This document shows, piece after piece, positions 29,430-38,619 of a stretch of 64,000 nucleotides of DNA. The notes under the pieces were generated by a model. That model saw only the letters and a list, made by a program, of their open reading frames with translations, searched no databases and was not told the origin of the DNA. Numbering within the stretch: the stretch's first letter is position 1; the number at the start of each line of letters is the position of its first letter. A program made the translations under genes and the position numbers. Origin of the DNA: a virus; IMG/VR virus record IMGVR_UViG_3300044799_000048, positions 1 through 64,000 of that record, one strand, 5' to 3'.

Positions 29430-29470
29430 AGTATAACACAACCCTGAAGTATTGTCAAATCAGGGTTGTG
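29430..29470 (-). promoter_or_regulatory. promoter whose -35 lies in the loop of an 11-bp hairpin
   Basis: On the minus strand TTGACA (29453-29458), 17 bases, TATACT (29430-29435), feeding 28575 leftwards. The -35 sits in the 12-base loop of a perfect 11-bp inverted repeat CACAACCCTGA / TCAGGGTTGTG (29438-29470). The hairpin could end upstream transcription or be an operator. Confidence 0.75.
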
Positions 29471-29476
29471 CCATTG

Positions 29477-29662
29477 TCAAATTCGAATAGCGCTAAGGTC
29501 GGGCAGAATATGGAACACGGTCAGTAGCCAGAGAACAACCACTACGATCACGACAATGTTGATGATCCGCTTGATAACCGGGTCCATAGGGATGTATGTA
29601 TTCACCAACCACAAAAGAACCCCCACGATAATCAGAAGCACAACCAAACTAATGAGACTCAT
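29477..29662 (-). CDS. small two-span membrane protein
   Basis: A 61-residue protein with two long hydrophobic helices (residues 1-22 and 33-52) separated by PMDPVIKR. The pattern resembles small conserved inner-membrane proteins found in phages and bacteria. In the lysis region it could be a holin partner. Confidence 0.55.
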   Translation of the reverse strand: MSLISLVVLLIIVGVLLWLVNTYIPMDPVIKRIINIVVIVVVVLWLLTVFHILPDLSAIRI

Positions 29663-29789
29663 CTGTTTCCTCCTTTGATTCTTCTTTCTTTTGCTCTGCG
29701 AGAAACTTCAGGATGGCTAGGTACGCGTCTCGCTGTCCTGCGTGATAACTGGCTTGCTGAATTGCAAAATCTTCTACTTCAATTTTCAT
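29649..29789 (-). CDS. small helical protein
   Basis: A 46-residue ORF (MKIEVEDFAIQQASYH start) with an acidic C-terminus. It overlaps both neighbours (14 and 4 bases), consistent with translational coupling. Function unknown. Confidence 0.5.
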   Translation of the reverse strand: MKIEVEDFAIQQASYHAGQRDAYLAILKFLAEQKKEESKEETDESH

Positions 29790-30316
29790 CTGTTTTCCTT
29801 CAGTATATTCAACTCTCGACGCAACTCCTCATTCTCTTTTTGCATGCGTGTCAATTCGTTTTGCAATGCCTGGTTGTTTTCCTGCAACACTACCACCTGA
29901 TGCTCAAGCCCCGCGATGCGAGTATCACGTTTGATCAGTTCAACCTTTGCCATGTCAATGTCGTTTTGTAGTTCGGCGGTATGGCGTTCCAACTCCTCAA
30001 TGCGTGCCTCACGTTCCCGCATGTCAGAGGCCAGAACTTTGGCGTGTTTGCGAACTTCGTTAGCCAAGGCCTCGGCGCGAGCGCGGACGTCAATGGCTAG
30101 GGTTTCGGCGTCCCTCTCCTGTTGTTTGTTGCGCACCTCTAAATCATTCATGCGTTCCATGAGTCTCCCGCTAAGCCTGTCATATCCCTCAATAATGGTA
30201 TCGGCATCCTCTTTGGTTGCCTTGCGTCGCCCCAGCAAGGTGTTTACTATGAGCGTTCCTATACTACTGATAGCCGCGACAATTAGAGTGATAAGAGCGA
30301 TATCGATAGTTGGCAC
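29786..30316 (-). CDS. membrane-anchored coiled-coil protein
   Basis: A 176-residue protein from a GTG preceded by AAAGGAG. Residues about 5-28 form one transmembrane segment, and the remainder (about 40-176) is a long heptad coiled coil rich in Glu, Arg and Leu. An i-spanin or a tail/lysis-complex tether is possible; both have this design, and the lysis context fits a spanin-like role. Confidence 0.6.
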   Translation of the reverse strand: MPTIDIALITLIVAAISSIGTLIVNTLLGRRKATKEDADTIIEGYDRLSGRLMERMNDLEVRNKQQERDAETLAIDVRARAEALANEVRKHAKVLASDMREREARIEELERHTAELQNDIDMAKVELIKRDTRIAGLEHQVVVLQENNQALQNELTRMQKENEELRRELNILKENR

Positions 30317-30326
30317 AATTTCTCCT

Positions 30327-33300
30327 TTAGGGCGTTGACGTTGATGTCGGTGCTTCTGTTGCCGTTGGTGTTGCTGTAACGGTAGGTGTAGAAAAGATGT
30401 TCGTGCTTCCAAAAGAGGGCCATTCATTCCAGACAGGTGTCACGCTGAATCCCTCTGGGCGCTGTTCAAATGACCACCCAGCTACGCCAGAAGTAATTGG
30501 CTGGACGCTATGGATAAGCGATCCGTGGTCATCGTAGATCGCGATACGTGCTGTATCGGAAATGTTGTTACGCCACTGGAAGCGCGGCCAAAGTATTAAG
30601 TATCCGCCCGCAGCGATGTTTACTCCACTTGGAACTGTGAACGTTATTTGCTTACTGTAGTATGGAGTCCCTGTGGGTGTAGGAGTGGATACCGTTCCTG
30701 TAGATGTAGCCTTAGGCGTGCGCGTAGGCGTGGCCGTAGGCGGAGTGCCAGTTGCGGTAGGTGTAAACTTTGTATCTACAACAAGTTTGTATCCAGCAAT
30801 AGACAACGTGTCCGTGTAACTGCTATAGATCTCAAGCCACTGATCGTCGATGTCTGCTACCCCATCACCATTCCAGTCGATAGTAGGATTGTACTGAACC
30901 TCGCTGACCCAAAGGACATACATAGGGGTGGGGGTATGAGTAGAGGTTCCCGTTGCAGTCTTAGTCGCCGTAACTGTCTTCGTGCCTGTAGGAATCCATG
31001 TAGTCGTACCTGTGGGTGTGGGGGTACGCGTGGGAGTTCCTGCAAGAAACGTCGCTGTACTGGTCGCCGTACTAGTTGCCGTCGCGGTGTGAGTACTCGT
31101 GCCTGTTGCTGTGGAAGTGCTTGTGTTTGTAGGCGTTGCCGTTGGCGTCAATGTAAATGTGGGTGTAGCCGATGGAGTCTGAGATGTAGCGGTTGAAGTA
31201 GCAGTTGGCGTTATGGTAGGTGTCGCCGTCGGCATACCCTCGGGGGTAGCATAGACGATGGACAGGTAAGGGACGAGATCAGAAAACGCGGCAATCGTAG
31301 CTTTCTCTGTTGAATAGAAGTAAGCAGCCTCAGAAGATGTCGTAGTTATATCACGGCTTACGAACAAACCATTATTTGTAAAGGTTCCTGAAATCCACTC
31401 TCCTACCAAGGACGTAATGTCCCATGAATACCACCCTACTGTTGTGAATAGAGTCGTTGTAACATAAGAAGATGATTGGTCAGCATCTCCTCTTCCTGCA
31501 TCTTCTTCCCATGCAATACCGTCCATTGCATTGAGATAGGTTGTACCCGTCATCGTGTCGGTGTCTGTCAGGATTCTCCTGACAGTAGTGTCTATGAAGT
31601 TCGCCCCCGTGCGCTCATTCATGTACATGTACAAAATTGCGCTATAGAGTGTACTTGTTACAGGAACGCTGGAGAAGTCGAACTTAAGGGCCGTCCTCCA
31701 GCCCTTTCCATAAAGAGCGTAAGCACCGATGTTTAAGTGATCTTCATCATAGTGTGCAGTACTTTGAGAGAAGTAGTGCAAGTATGTGTCGTAACTAGGT
31801 GTCCAGACTGCAACGGGTACGGTAGGTGTGGATGTAATCGTGGGGGTTGCGGTTGATGTGACTGTGGGTGTGATCGTGGAAGTCGCAGTTAGTGTAATCG
31901 TGGAAGTCGGTGTCGATGTAGGAGCGGGCGTTGGCGTTGCGTAAACGATGCTCAGATACGGTTGATTTGACGTAGCCTCACTGCTTGTGAAGTTAATCAG
32001 TTTTGCGTCAAGTTGGATATTTTGTGGCTCCAGTATCATGCCATGATTCGAATATGTGTTCGCAAACCATTCAGCTACAAGCGACGTAATATCGAATGTA
32101 TACCACGTGTTAGTCATATTGACCGTCGTGGTCACATAGGATGCAGCCGCGCGGTCACTAACCGCGTTTGCGCCGGCCTCCTCCCAGGGGTTGCCATCGG
32201 CGGCGTTGGTCCAGGTCGTCGTGGTCATGTCCCCAATATCGCGCGCTACCCGTAACACACCAACATTAATTGGTCCAGAAAAACCAACGCTTATTGGATA
32301 AATGTGCAATGTTGCGGTGTAGAGTGTGCTACTGGACGGAATATCATAAAGCCAAAATTTCATCAGGGGTTTATAGGACACTATCGTTAGTGGCGATGGA
32401 GTTGTCTGTTTGTATGAGTCAATAGTCCAGTATTGCTCGCTGGAATAATTGGTATTGGGGGAACCCGAGTAGATGTATGTGTCATAATACGGTGTACGTA
32501 TTACTGCCGGCCAAGTCGGGGTCGCCGATCCCGTGGGCGTAGATGTAGAAGAGGGCGTGGAAGTAGAAGTAGAAGTAGGTGTTGTTGTCGCTGTAGACGT
32601 TGGCGTATTGGTTATAGTGGGGGTAGATGTTTGTGTGGCCGTTGGCGTGTATGTCGGTATTGTTGTGTTCGTCGGAGTCAGTGTCCGTGTACTTGTTGGA
32701 GTGGCGACGGAGACAGTCCACTGGACATACAATTTCGGACGATAGCCCGCTGTGTTGGAGTTGGAACTGATGATACCATAGTATGTATTTACAGACCCAG
32801 CAGATTGAAGTAGCAGGCCGTAGTTAGGTGAGCCATCAGACCATGACTGAACTGCGGTCTTTACGTCGATATTAAACCACGCGTTAATACTACCCATCGT
32901 CACAGAACCGATGGAAGTTGGACTTATGTCACTAGAAGATGTCCCTCCAGCAGTACCCCACGTAGATACTCCAGATGTATTCCACGTCGCGAGTGTAACA
33001 GAGATAGGACGCACGATCCGGTATGCATTGATGTCTACATTCGCGGCAATACTACGATATGTTGGATAGAACGAGAGCGTTGCGGTGTTGATCGTCGCAT
33101 GGGCCGGAATCGCAGATAGATCAAATTTGATGACAGGGTGTACGGTATTAGCATTGTACACGTACACATTTACAGCAGTAGAAAAGTTTATCGTCTTGTC
33201 GTAACTACTCAGGTAAGTGTCTTCTGCACCAGTATAACCATCGAGTCCCTGTTGAAAAGTCTTCGCTCCACTACCGGCCGCGCTTGTAGCAGTTGCGGTT

Positions 33301-34934
33301 GGATTCACAGTTGGAGTTCGTGTCCACGTAGCAGCACCAGGAATGGGTGTATTAGTTGGCGTGTGTGTAGGAACTGTAGGTGTGGGAGTGCGCGTGGGAG
33401 TGCGCGTAACCGTTGGGCCGGTAGGTGTTCTGCTTGGTGTATATGTTGGAACGGGCGTATTAGTTGGACCACCAGGGACGTAAGGGATAGCCAGATAGTG
33501 ATTCCAGTTAGTTGTCAGACCCGCTAGTAGTTGCGCCCGCGTGTAGGTGTTCATCGGGTAGGTGGTATTGTCGTATAGTGGCTCGCCCGTAAAACAAGCA
33601 GCGCTTATCCCCGCATCAATGGCATTTTTTAATGACCAATAGTTGTGTCCCGCGGCTGCTCCCGTACCAGTACCGCCACCTGTCCACGGCGCTGTCTGAC
33701 CAGTTTCATACATGGTGCGCGTGAAATTCTTGTAGCGCCCAAGTTCCGTGTCAAAACTATAACTCCAACAAACGCGCACGGTCGATCCGAAGAGGCAATC
33801 GAAATCTTGTCCACCGGTAGGAAAAGTACAGTAACAACTAGCAGCACTTGTATTGCCCCAGCCGTTCTGTTTGAGCCAACCTTCCTTGCCATCTTGATTG
33901 ACCACGTAATCCGCTACATAACCGGCAGGCCCATATTGGTTACGAGGATCGTTGACGCCATACCAGATAGCTGTACCTGCCCCAGAAAATCCACTCCCAA
34001 GTTGCACTATAACAGGAGTATGGATAAAATACTTCTTATATATTTCATATAAGCGAATCGTGTTGCGGGCATAGTAGTAGTCCCATCTGACGCGCCAGAT
34101 TGATCCTGCTCCCCACCAACCAAGCGGGACTGTCCAGGGACTTGTAACAAGTTCTGCTGGCGTAACAGTTTCATTCCACGTTGCCAATGCCGCGACCATC
34201 GCCCGAACTGGCATTGAACTGACATCGCACACAACAGCCGTAGGGTCAACAGTACAATTTCCGGTCATATAACCCGTATCGCCATTGTAGGGGCGCTGTC
34301 CCATCTCGCCCCATTTACCACCAGCCATAATCAACACGCCACCTACACGTGGGTCATTATCATACTTTGCCGCCATTGCAGCGACGAGGGGTTCCCACAA
34401 AAGATGGAAATTCTTGTCCCATTGTAATGCTAACCCAGGGTAAACATCCTTTGCACTACTGTAAGCGTTCTGATTTCCACCCTGAATTCTCATGACATTA
34501 TTATCACCAGAACCAGTGGTGGCCCATGCTGGCACAACACGACTATTCACATCGGCGTTGGCGACTGCTTGCACAAACATCGTATTTGTGCCCGTGGTTA
34601 CGGTCGAAAGCCGCAAATCAATCGTACTCCAGTTATACGTGTGAACACCATTTACGGGCGCGTTCGGCTCGATGGTGTTCCAGTAGGCATCATAACCACT
34701 GGGATAACCCCATGTGACAGGTACGCCGCCATAGGCGTTCCCAAAATTCACTGATTGGCAGAGACCCAATAATCCCGCAGGCGCGTTGAACTTGTCGCCA
34801 GATGCGCCTCCTACCAATTCAGGTCCAGTAGACACGGGTGTAATCTCAGGAGCGCGTAGAATTATAGCGAAGTAACTTACAGTCGCCACAATAGCAATTA
34901 CTATTACAGACAGAAAGAGGAGTTTTCTATTCAT
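30327..34934 (-). CDS. giant secreted multidomain protein with TPT linkers
   Basis: 1535 residues. An N-terminal hydrophobic helix (residues 5-27) acts as signal or anchor. Residues about 40-486 look like a TIM-barrel glycoside-hydrolase-type domain (W-NTIEPNAPVNG-YNW). Three DNRLRE-like beta modules follow (about 551-740, 808-998, 1046-1228), separated by Thr/Pro-rich linkers, then a lamin-tail-like domain (about 1334-1510) with a further linker inside. Such proteins are typical of Chloroflexota surfaces, not of virions. Its gene lies beside tail genes and starts within the end of 34927. It may be a lysogenic-conversion factor or an adhesin. Confidence 0.75.
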   Translation of the reverse strand: MNRKLLFLSVIVIAIVATVSYFAIILRAPEITPVSTGPELVGGASGDKFNAPAGLLGLCQSVNFGNAYGGVPVTWGYPSGYDAYWNTIEPNAPVNGVHTYNWSTIDLRLSTVTTGTNTMFVQAVANADVNSRVVPAWATTGSGDNNVMRIQGGNQNAYSSAKDVYPGLALQWDKNFHLLWEPLVAAMAAKYDNDPRVGGVLIMAGGKWGEMGQRPYNGDTGYMTGNCTVDPTAVVCDVSSMPVRAMVAALATWNETVTPAELVTSPWTVPLGWWGAGSIWRVRWDYYYARNTIRLYEIYKKYFIHTPVIVQLGSGFSGAGTAIWYGVNDPRNQYGPAGYVADYVVNQDGKEGWLKQNGWGNTSAASCYCTFPTGGQDFDCLFGSTVRVCWSYSFDTELGRYKNFTRTMYETGQTAPWTGGGTGTGAAAGHNYWSLKNAIDAGISAACFTGEPLYDNTTYPMNTYTRAQLLAGLTTNWNHYLAIPYVPGGPTNTPVPTYTPSRTPTGPTVTRTPTRTPTPTVPTHTPTNTPIPGAATWTRTPTVNPTATATSAAGSGAKTFQQGLDGYTGAEDTYLSSYDKTINFSTAVNVYVYNANTVHPVIKFDLSAIPAHATINTATLSFYPTYRSIAANVDINAYRIVRPISVTLATWNTSGVSTWGTAGGTSSSDISPTSIGSVTMGSINAWFNIDVKTAVQSWSDGSPNYGLLLQSAGSVNTYYGIISSNSNTAGYRPKLYVQWTVSVATPTSTRTLTPTNTTIPTYTPTATQTSTPTITNTPTSTATTTPTSTSTSTPSSTSTPTGSATPTWPAVIRTPYYDTYIYSGSPNTNYSSEQYWTIDSYKQTTPSPLTIVSYKPLMKFWLYDIPSSSTLYTATLHIYPISVGFSGPINVGVLRVARDIGDMTTTTWTNAADGNPWEEAGANAVSDRAAASYVTTTVNMTNTWYTFDITSLVAEWFANTYSNHGMILEPQNIQLDAKLINFTSSEATSNQPYLSIVYATPTPAPTSTPTSTITLTATSTITPTVTSTATPTITSTPTVPVAVWTPSYDTYLHYFSQSTAHYDEDHLNIGAYALYGKGWRTALKFDFSSVPVTSTLYSAILYMYMNERTGANFIDTTVRRILTDTDTMTGTTYLNAMDGIAWEEDAGRGDADQSSSYVTTTLFTTVGWYSWDITSLVGEWISGTFTNNGLFVSRDITTTSSEAAYFYSTEKATIAAFSDLVPYLSIVYATPEGMPTATPTITPTATSTATSQTPSATPTFTLTPTATPTNTSTSTATGTSTHTATATSTATSTATFLAGTPTRTPTPTGTTTWIPTGTKTVTATKTATGTSTHTPTPMYVLWVSEVQYNPTIDWNGDGVADIDDQWLEIYSSYTDTLSIAGYKLVVDTKFTPTATGTPPTATPTRTPKATSTGTVSTPTPTGTPYYSKQITFTVPSGVNIAAGGYLILWPRFQWRNNISDTARIAIYDDHGSLIHSVQPITSGVAGWSFEQRPEGFSVTPVWNEWPSFGSTNIFSTPTVTATPTATEAPTSTSTP

Positions 34935-35445
34935 TCAATAGTTCCCGTTTAGGTAGTTGCCCAATCTGTCGAAGCGCGTCGATGTTTCCAACACTTACAC
35001 GTCCAGATGCGATCAGGTCTTGATTAGCCTGCCGCGTCAGCCGCTTCTCCCAGTATTCCCGCTGTGCGGCGTTCAGTTCCTCGTGCGTGTATTTGTGTGG
35101 AAATGATTTCCAGATGCCATATAGTGCCTCGAACTCACGTGACGCGCCCAAGTAGGCTCTGTCCTGAATCTCGATGTCGATGCGCTTCAGGGCGGCGTCA
35201 ATTTGTGAAGTCTCTGTGCCAAGTGCTTCGAACTCAGCAATCTCAATCTCTAGTTTGCGGCGATGCAATTTGGCCTGGCGGATGACGTCGTATTTGATCT
35301 GGAGCTCGAGAACACACTGAGCATAGCGCGCCGGATCGGTGTCTTTCTCACCGACAACAAAATTCTGAAGAACGTAATCCGAGCGGGGCTGCTGGATCTC
35401 GTCGAACGCGCCCTGCATCTCTGCAATTGCCTGTGCAAAGTTCAT
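34927..35445 (-). CDS. helical tail-region protein
   Basis: A 172-residue protein, mostly helical with coiled-coil-like stretches (KLHRRKLEIEIAEFEALGTE). AGGA nine bases upstream favours the ATG at 35445; 35454 is another choice. It follows the kelch-like fibre gene. It might be a tail-assembly helper, but no family was recognised. Confidence 0.55.
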   Translation of the reverse strand: MNFAQAIAEMQGAFDEIQQPRSDYVLQNFVVGEKDTDPARYAQCVLELQIKYDVIRQAKLHRRKLEIEIAEFEALGTETSQIDAALKRIDIEIQDRAYLGASREFEALYGIWKSFPHKYTHEELNAAQREYWEKRLTRQANQDLIASGRVSVGNIDALRQIGQLPKRELLNE

Positions 35446-35447
35446 GT

Positions 35448-37457
35448 CTACCATCCTGTGTCGCTTGCCCCTGCTACCCCATATCGATCCGCGCTCAAAT
35501 CGGCAGTAACGCAAGCCGCCGTCGCGTCGGTGGCAAACGTGATCTTGTCCATCGTCACCACGGGGGTACTTTCCGTTGGTGTGCAGCCGCCTCCGAAATA
35601 TCCCTTCGCGGCACCCCCACTCAGGCCGGCCAGACCCCACCGCGCCTGACTCAGGTTGGCGGTTGCGCATGCGGATGTCGTATCCGTCGAGAAAACGAGT
35701 TTGTCCGCTGTCGCTACTGGAGTGTCGTAAGCCCCTACGTCGCCGCCGGCGAAATAGCCCTGTGTACTACCATCACTGACGCCTGCCATAAATCCGCGTG
35801 CCTGACTCAAATTAGCCGCGGGGCAGGCAGCAGTCGTATCCGTGGCAAATGCAACCTTGTCCGCCGTGGTTACATATCCCCCAGCGAGAGGTTCCCCGCC
35901 AACAAAATAACCCTGCGTGCTACCATTACTGATCCCCGCCAGGCCACCCCTCGCCTGACTCAAATTGGCTGTAGCAACAGCGGCGATAGTATCGATAGGA
36001 AAGATGATCTTGTCTGCGATAACCACCTCGGTTGGTGTACCACCCCCGACAAGGTATCCTTTTAGATCACCGTCTCCTAAACCCGCTAGCCAATAACGCG
36101 CCTCACTCAAGGCCGCCGTTGCGCATGCCTCGGTTATCTCTGTCACAAAAGTTAGTTTTTCGGTCGACGCAAAATATACCGGTCCGGTATCCATACCCCC
36201 TGATATGAATGCTTTCACCTCTGCCTGAGCCACACACGCCGGGGCTTCGCGCTGTTGTACCAGATCCGCTGTCGCGCAAGCGGCCGTGACGTCTGTAGAA
36301 AAGACGACCCGGTCAGCAATGTACATCTGTATCGTGAATGGCGGCGCGGGCAGTATATGCACCCCGCCGATGAAAAATCCCTTGGCACCATAATATGGCG
36401 CTACTGTTGTCGCAAGTGTTTTGTATTCTGTACCAGAGTAATATTCATAGACCGAGTTCGTGTAATCCCATCGCATATCACTTGGCAGAGGAACCGTAGC
36501 CCTCTCGGTAGGATAGATGGAATTGTAGAAGTTTACGGGATATCCCCATAGAATATTCCGCACCCCATCAAGGTACATTCCACCCATGCCAACAGATAGA
36601 ATAAGTCCAGCGGACTCACTTCCGCCACCAGTCTTGGTATTCTTTACGGTGGTTATTCCGCTCTCACTTACATCGACAGAATATGTGAACTCTCTATCGT
36701 GAGACTTTATTTCAAGAGTACCCGGGCCGAGTTCTGCAAATACCAAGCCATCTTCGCTAGATAGATAGAGTGTTTGCGCAAACGAACCGTCAGGCGTACT
36801 GAATTGCACGCCGGCAGAAACGGCATTCATCTTAGTGCTGGATATCAACCCAATTATGCCGGTTTCACTACTCTCAGAACTAAATGCCTTTAATGTTAGC
36901 CCCGTGTTGCCATACAGATTCGCTATTTCGATGTTGCCATCACGTAATGTTACATACTCAAAGAATGCTTCAGCACCCCACGTTGTAAATGATCCATCAT
37001 TGTTCAGGCCAAGAGTTCCTAAACTGACAAAGGGAAGGACACCGGTATTCAGGAATATAGCTATGTCATTTTCTACATTTAGTGAACCCACGGGAATAGT
37101 AAGTGGTAGGTTACATCTACCATCGATCTCTACTTCTTCCGTGACGCCGTTGTAGTCTATTCCAGCATGTTCCGGAAGACCCAGGCGGAAGTAATCCGTG
37201 ATGTATGTCTCGCGCTTGTAGATGCGGTTATGTTCGTCATAGTCAAGCATACCGTGATCAATGTCGCTGAACACAATCCTACGTCCAGTAGACTGGCCAA
37301 GTTCCATGTCGCCCGCGGTGATATGCCCGATGTCTGGACTGACATCAGACCATTGTGCGACGTTCAGATTCGCGGGACGCCATTTCAACATGCTGCCCAT
37401 CGTGTTGTTCTTCAGCATGTTTTCAAGAGCAGTTAGGCGCTGCTCAACAGTTGGCAT
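35448..37457 (-). CDS. tail fibre with six-bladed kelch-like propeller
   Basis: A 669-residue structural protein. A coiled-coil start (VEQRLTALENML), a beta-rich body, and from about residue 360 a propeller built of ~50-residue repeats with cores ATANLSQAR, KGYFxGG and TTAAC. Five full repeats lie between a C-terminal half-blade and an N-terminal half-blade, so the ring closes as six blades. Probably receptor binding. Confidence 0.7.
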   Translation of the reverse strand: MPTVEQRLTALENMLKNNTMGSMLKWRPANLNVAQWSDVSPDIGHITAGDMELGQSTGRRIVFSDIDHGMLDYDEHNRIYKRETYITDYFRLGLPEHAGIDYNGVTEEVEIDGRCNLPLTIPVGSLNVENDIAIFLNTGVLPFVSLGTLGLNNDGSFTTWGAEAFFEYVTLRDGNIEIANLYGNTGLTLKAFSSESSETGIIGLISSTKMNAVSAGVQFSTPDGSFAQTLYLSSEDGLVFAELGPGTLEIKSHDREFTYSVDVSESGITTVKNTKTGGGSESAGLILSVGMGGMYLDGVRNILWGYPVNFYNSIYPTERATVPLPSDMRWDYTNSVYEYYSGTEYKTLATTVAPYYGAKGFFIGGVHILPAPPFTIQMYIADRVVFSTDVTAACATADLVQQREAPACVAQAEVKAFISGGMDTGPVYFASTEKLTFVTEITEACATAALSEARYWLAGLGDGDLKGYLVGGGTPTEVVIADKIIFPIDTIAAVATANLSQARGGLAGISNGSTQGYFVGGEPLAGGYVTTADKVAFATDTTAACPAANLSQARGFMAGVSDGSTQGYFAGGDVGAYDTPVATADKLVFSTDTTSACATANLSQARWGLAGLSGGAAKGYFGGGCTPTESTPVVTMDKITFATDATAACVTADLSADRYGVAGASDTGW

Positions 37458-38098
37458 TAGATGAAGTAACCCGTGACGTAGAAATAAAGATAAACCGATC
37501 CGCCAGAATAAGACGGAATAATCTGATAGTAACTCGTACCATCAACGGCGGAGATAGGAACGATACCGGATACACAAGTGTAATCTGAATATCCACCAGC
37601 CAAGAGAGTCGTAGCGGTAGTATATGCTTGTAGCGACCATTCTTGTGTAGCTTCTTTGGCCTTAATTTTGAAGATGCCCTGATTAGTGCGAAGAGATGGA
37701 TTAGAAACGTCATTTATCAGAATAGTCAATTGAACCGCCCTGGCAGCGGCGGGTACTCCAAAAACCGAATACCAGTTTATCGTACCAGTAGCGGCAGATT
37801 TCGCCCCAGCCCAACTTGCAGTTCCTAGTGGATCAAAGGCTCCGTTATCAAACTTATCCGCTGGGACAAACTGATACACCTGCACCGTGGCCTTTTTTGT
37901 GACACTTGCCAAGGCATCGGCGGTCATAGAGTTGTAGGTCACGTCCTTGTGATGACCTTCGTGCCCGGACGCGTAATCATGCTCGACGGCCAGGTCGGTG
38001 TCGATCTCCTGAAGGGTAGAAAGCAGTGCTGTCGCGTAACCAGTACCAGCGTCGCCAACGGCGGGTCTGGCCCATCCGTAGTTCGTTGTGTTTGCCAA
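37457..38098 (-). CDS. tail-region structural protein
   Basis: A 213-residue protein starting at a TTG with GGAAGGAG eight bases upstream, a better start than the upstream in-frame ATG, which would sit inside the nuclease gene. Gly/Ala/Thr-rich and beta-like, without membrane or catalytic motifs. Likely virion-associated by position. Confidence 0.55.
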   Translation of the reverse strand: MANTTNYGWARPAVGDAGTGYATALLSTLQEIDTDLAVEHDYASGHEGHHKDVTYNSMTADALASVTKKATVQVYQFVPADKFDNGAFDPLGTASWAGAKSAATGTINWYSVFGVPAAARAVQLTILINDVSNPSLRTNQGIFKIKAKEATQEWSLQAYTTATTLLAGGYSDYTCVSGIVPISAVDGTSYYQIIPSYSGGSVYLYFYVTGYFI

Positions 38099-38100
38099 AA

Positions 38101-38619
38101 TTAAGTCTCCTTCCGAGGTATAAAACTGCCAAGATTTCTCATACACCAATCGTTGAAAAGATTCACATTTAATATGGCCCAATCCCAAAAGATCAATACT
38201 TCGTAGCCCTTACTCTTTAGGATCGCGTCTCGCCTTGCGTCTCTTACGTCCGCTACAATTCCAGTGTGCCATGTAAGGCCGTCTACTTCGATGATAGTCA
38301 TTCTATCCAGGAGGATAAAGTCAACAACGATTCCACCGAACTGTTGCCGACCGCCCTGGCTCGAACTCTGAAACGAAAACGGTATGCGTCTGCGTTCCAG
38401 TTCTTTATAGAGGATTCGTTCGGGGAGAGAACCGTATACTTCAGAGATAGGAACTGCCCTTTGTTCTTGTGGGTCTACGCCAACCGTTGGACGGTAGGTA
38501 GACCGCGGCCCCTTTCGGTAGATTGGGCCATGTCTCTTTCTTAACGCCGCGGTCTTGAAGTAATCTGCCCGATTGAACTTAAGGGGACGCCATCTTACGG
38601 GGAATTGAAGTGCAGGCAC
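38101..38619 (-). CDS. DUF559/Vsr-like PD-(D/E)XK nuclease
   Basis: A 172-residue protein. SLPERILYKELERRR, then VVDFILLDRMTIIEVDG-LTWH and RD-ILKSKGYEVLIFW fit the DUF559/Vsr nuclease core (Glu, Asp, E-V-D). It lies between two structural genes with overlap/coupling, an odd place for a nuclease; it may be a free-standing homing-type enzyme or a packaging accessory. Related to 19304-19645 in motif order. Confidence 0.6.
   Translation of the reverse strand: MPALQFPVRWRPLKFNRADYFKTAALRKRHGPIYRKGPRSTYRPTVGVDPQEQRAVPISEVYGSLPERILYKELERRRIPFSFQSSSQGGRQQFGGIVVDFILLDRMTIIEVDGLTWHTGIVADVRDARRDAILKSKGYEVLIFWDWAILNVNLFNDWCMRNLGSFIPRKET

Noticed and set aside
32433-32813. Cys/Arg/Gly-rich plus-strand frame opposite the TPT linkers
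   Set aside because: Such frames result from the low-complexity linker DNA read in the other strand; no ribosome-binding site or coding pattern.
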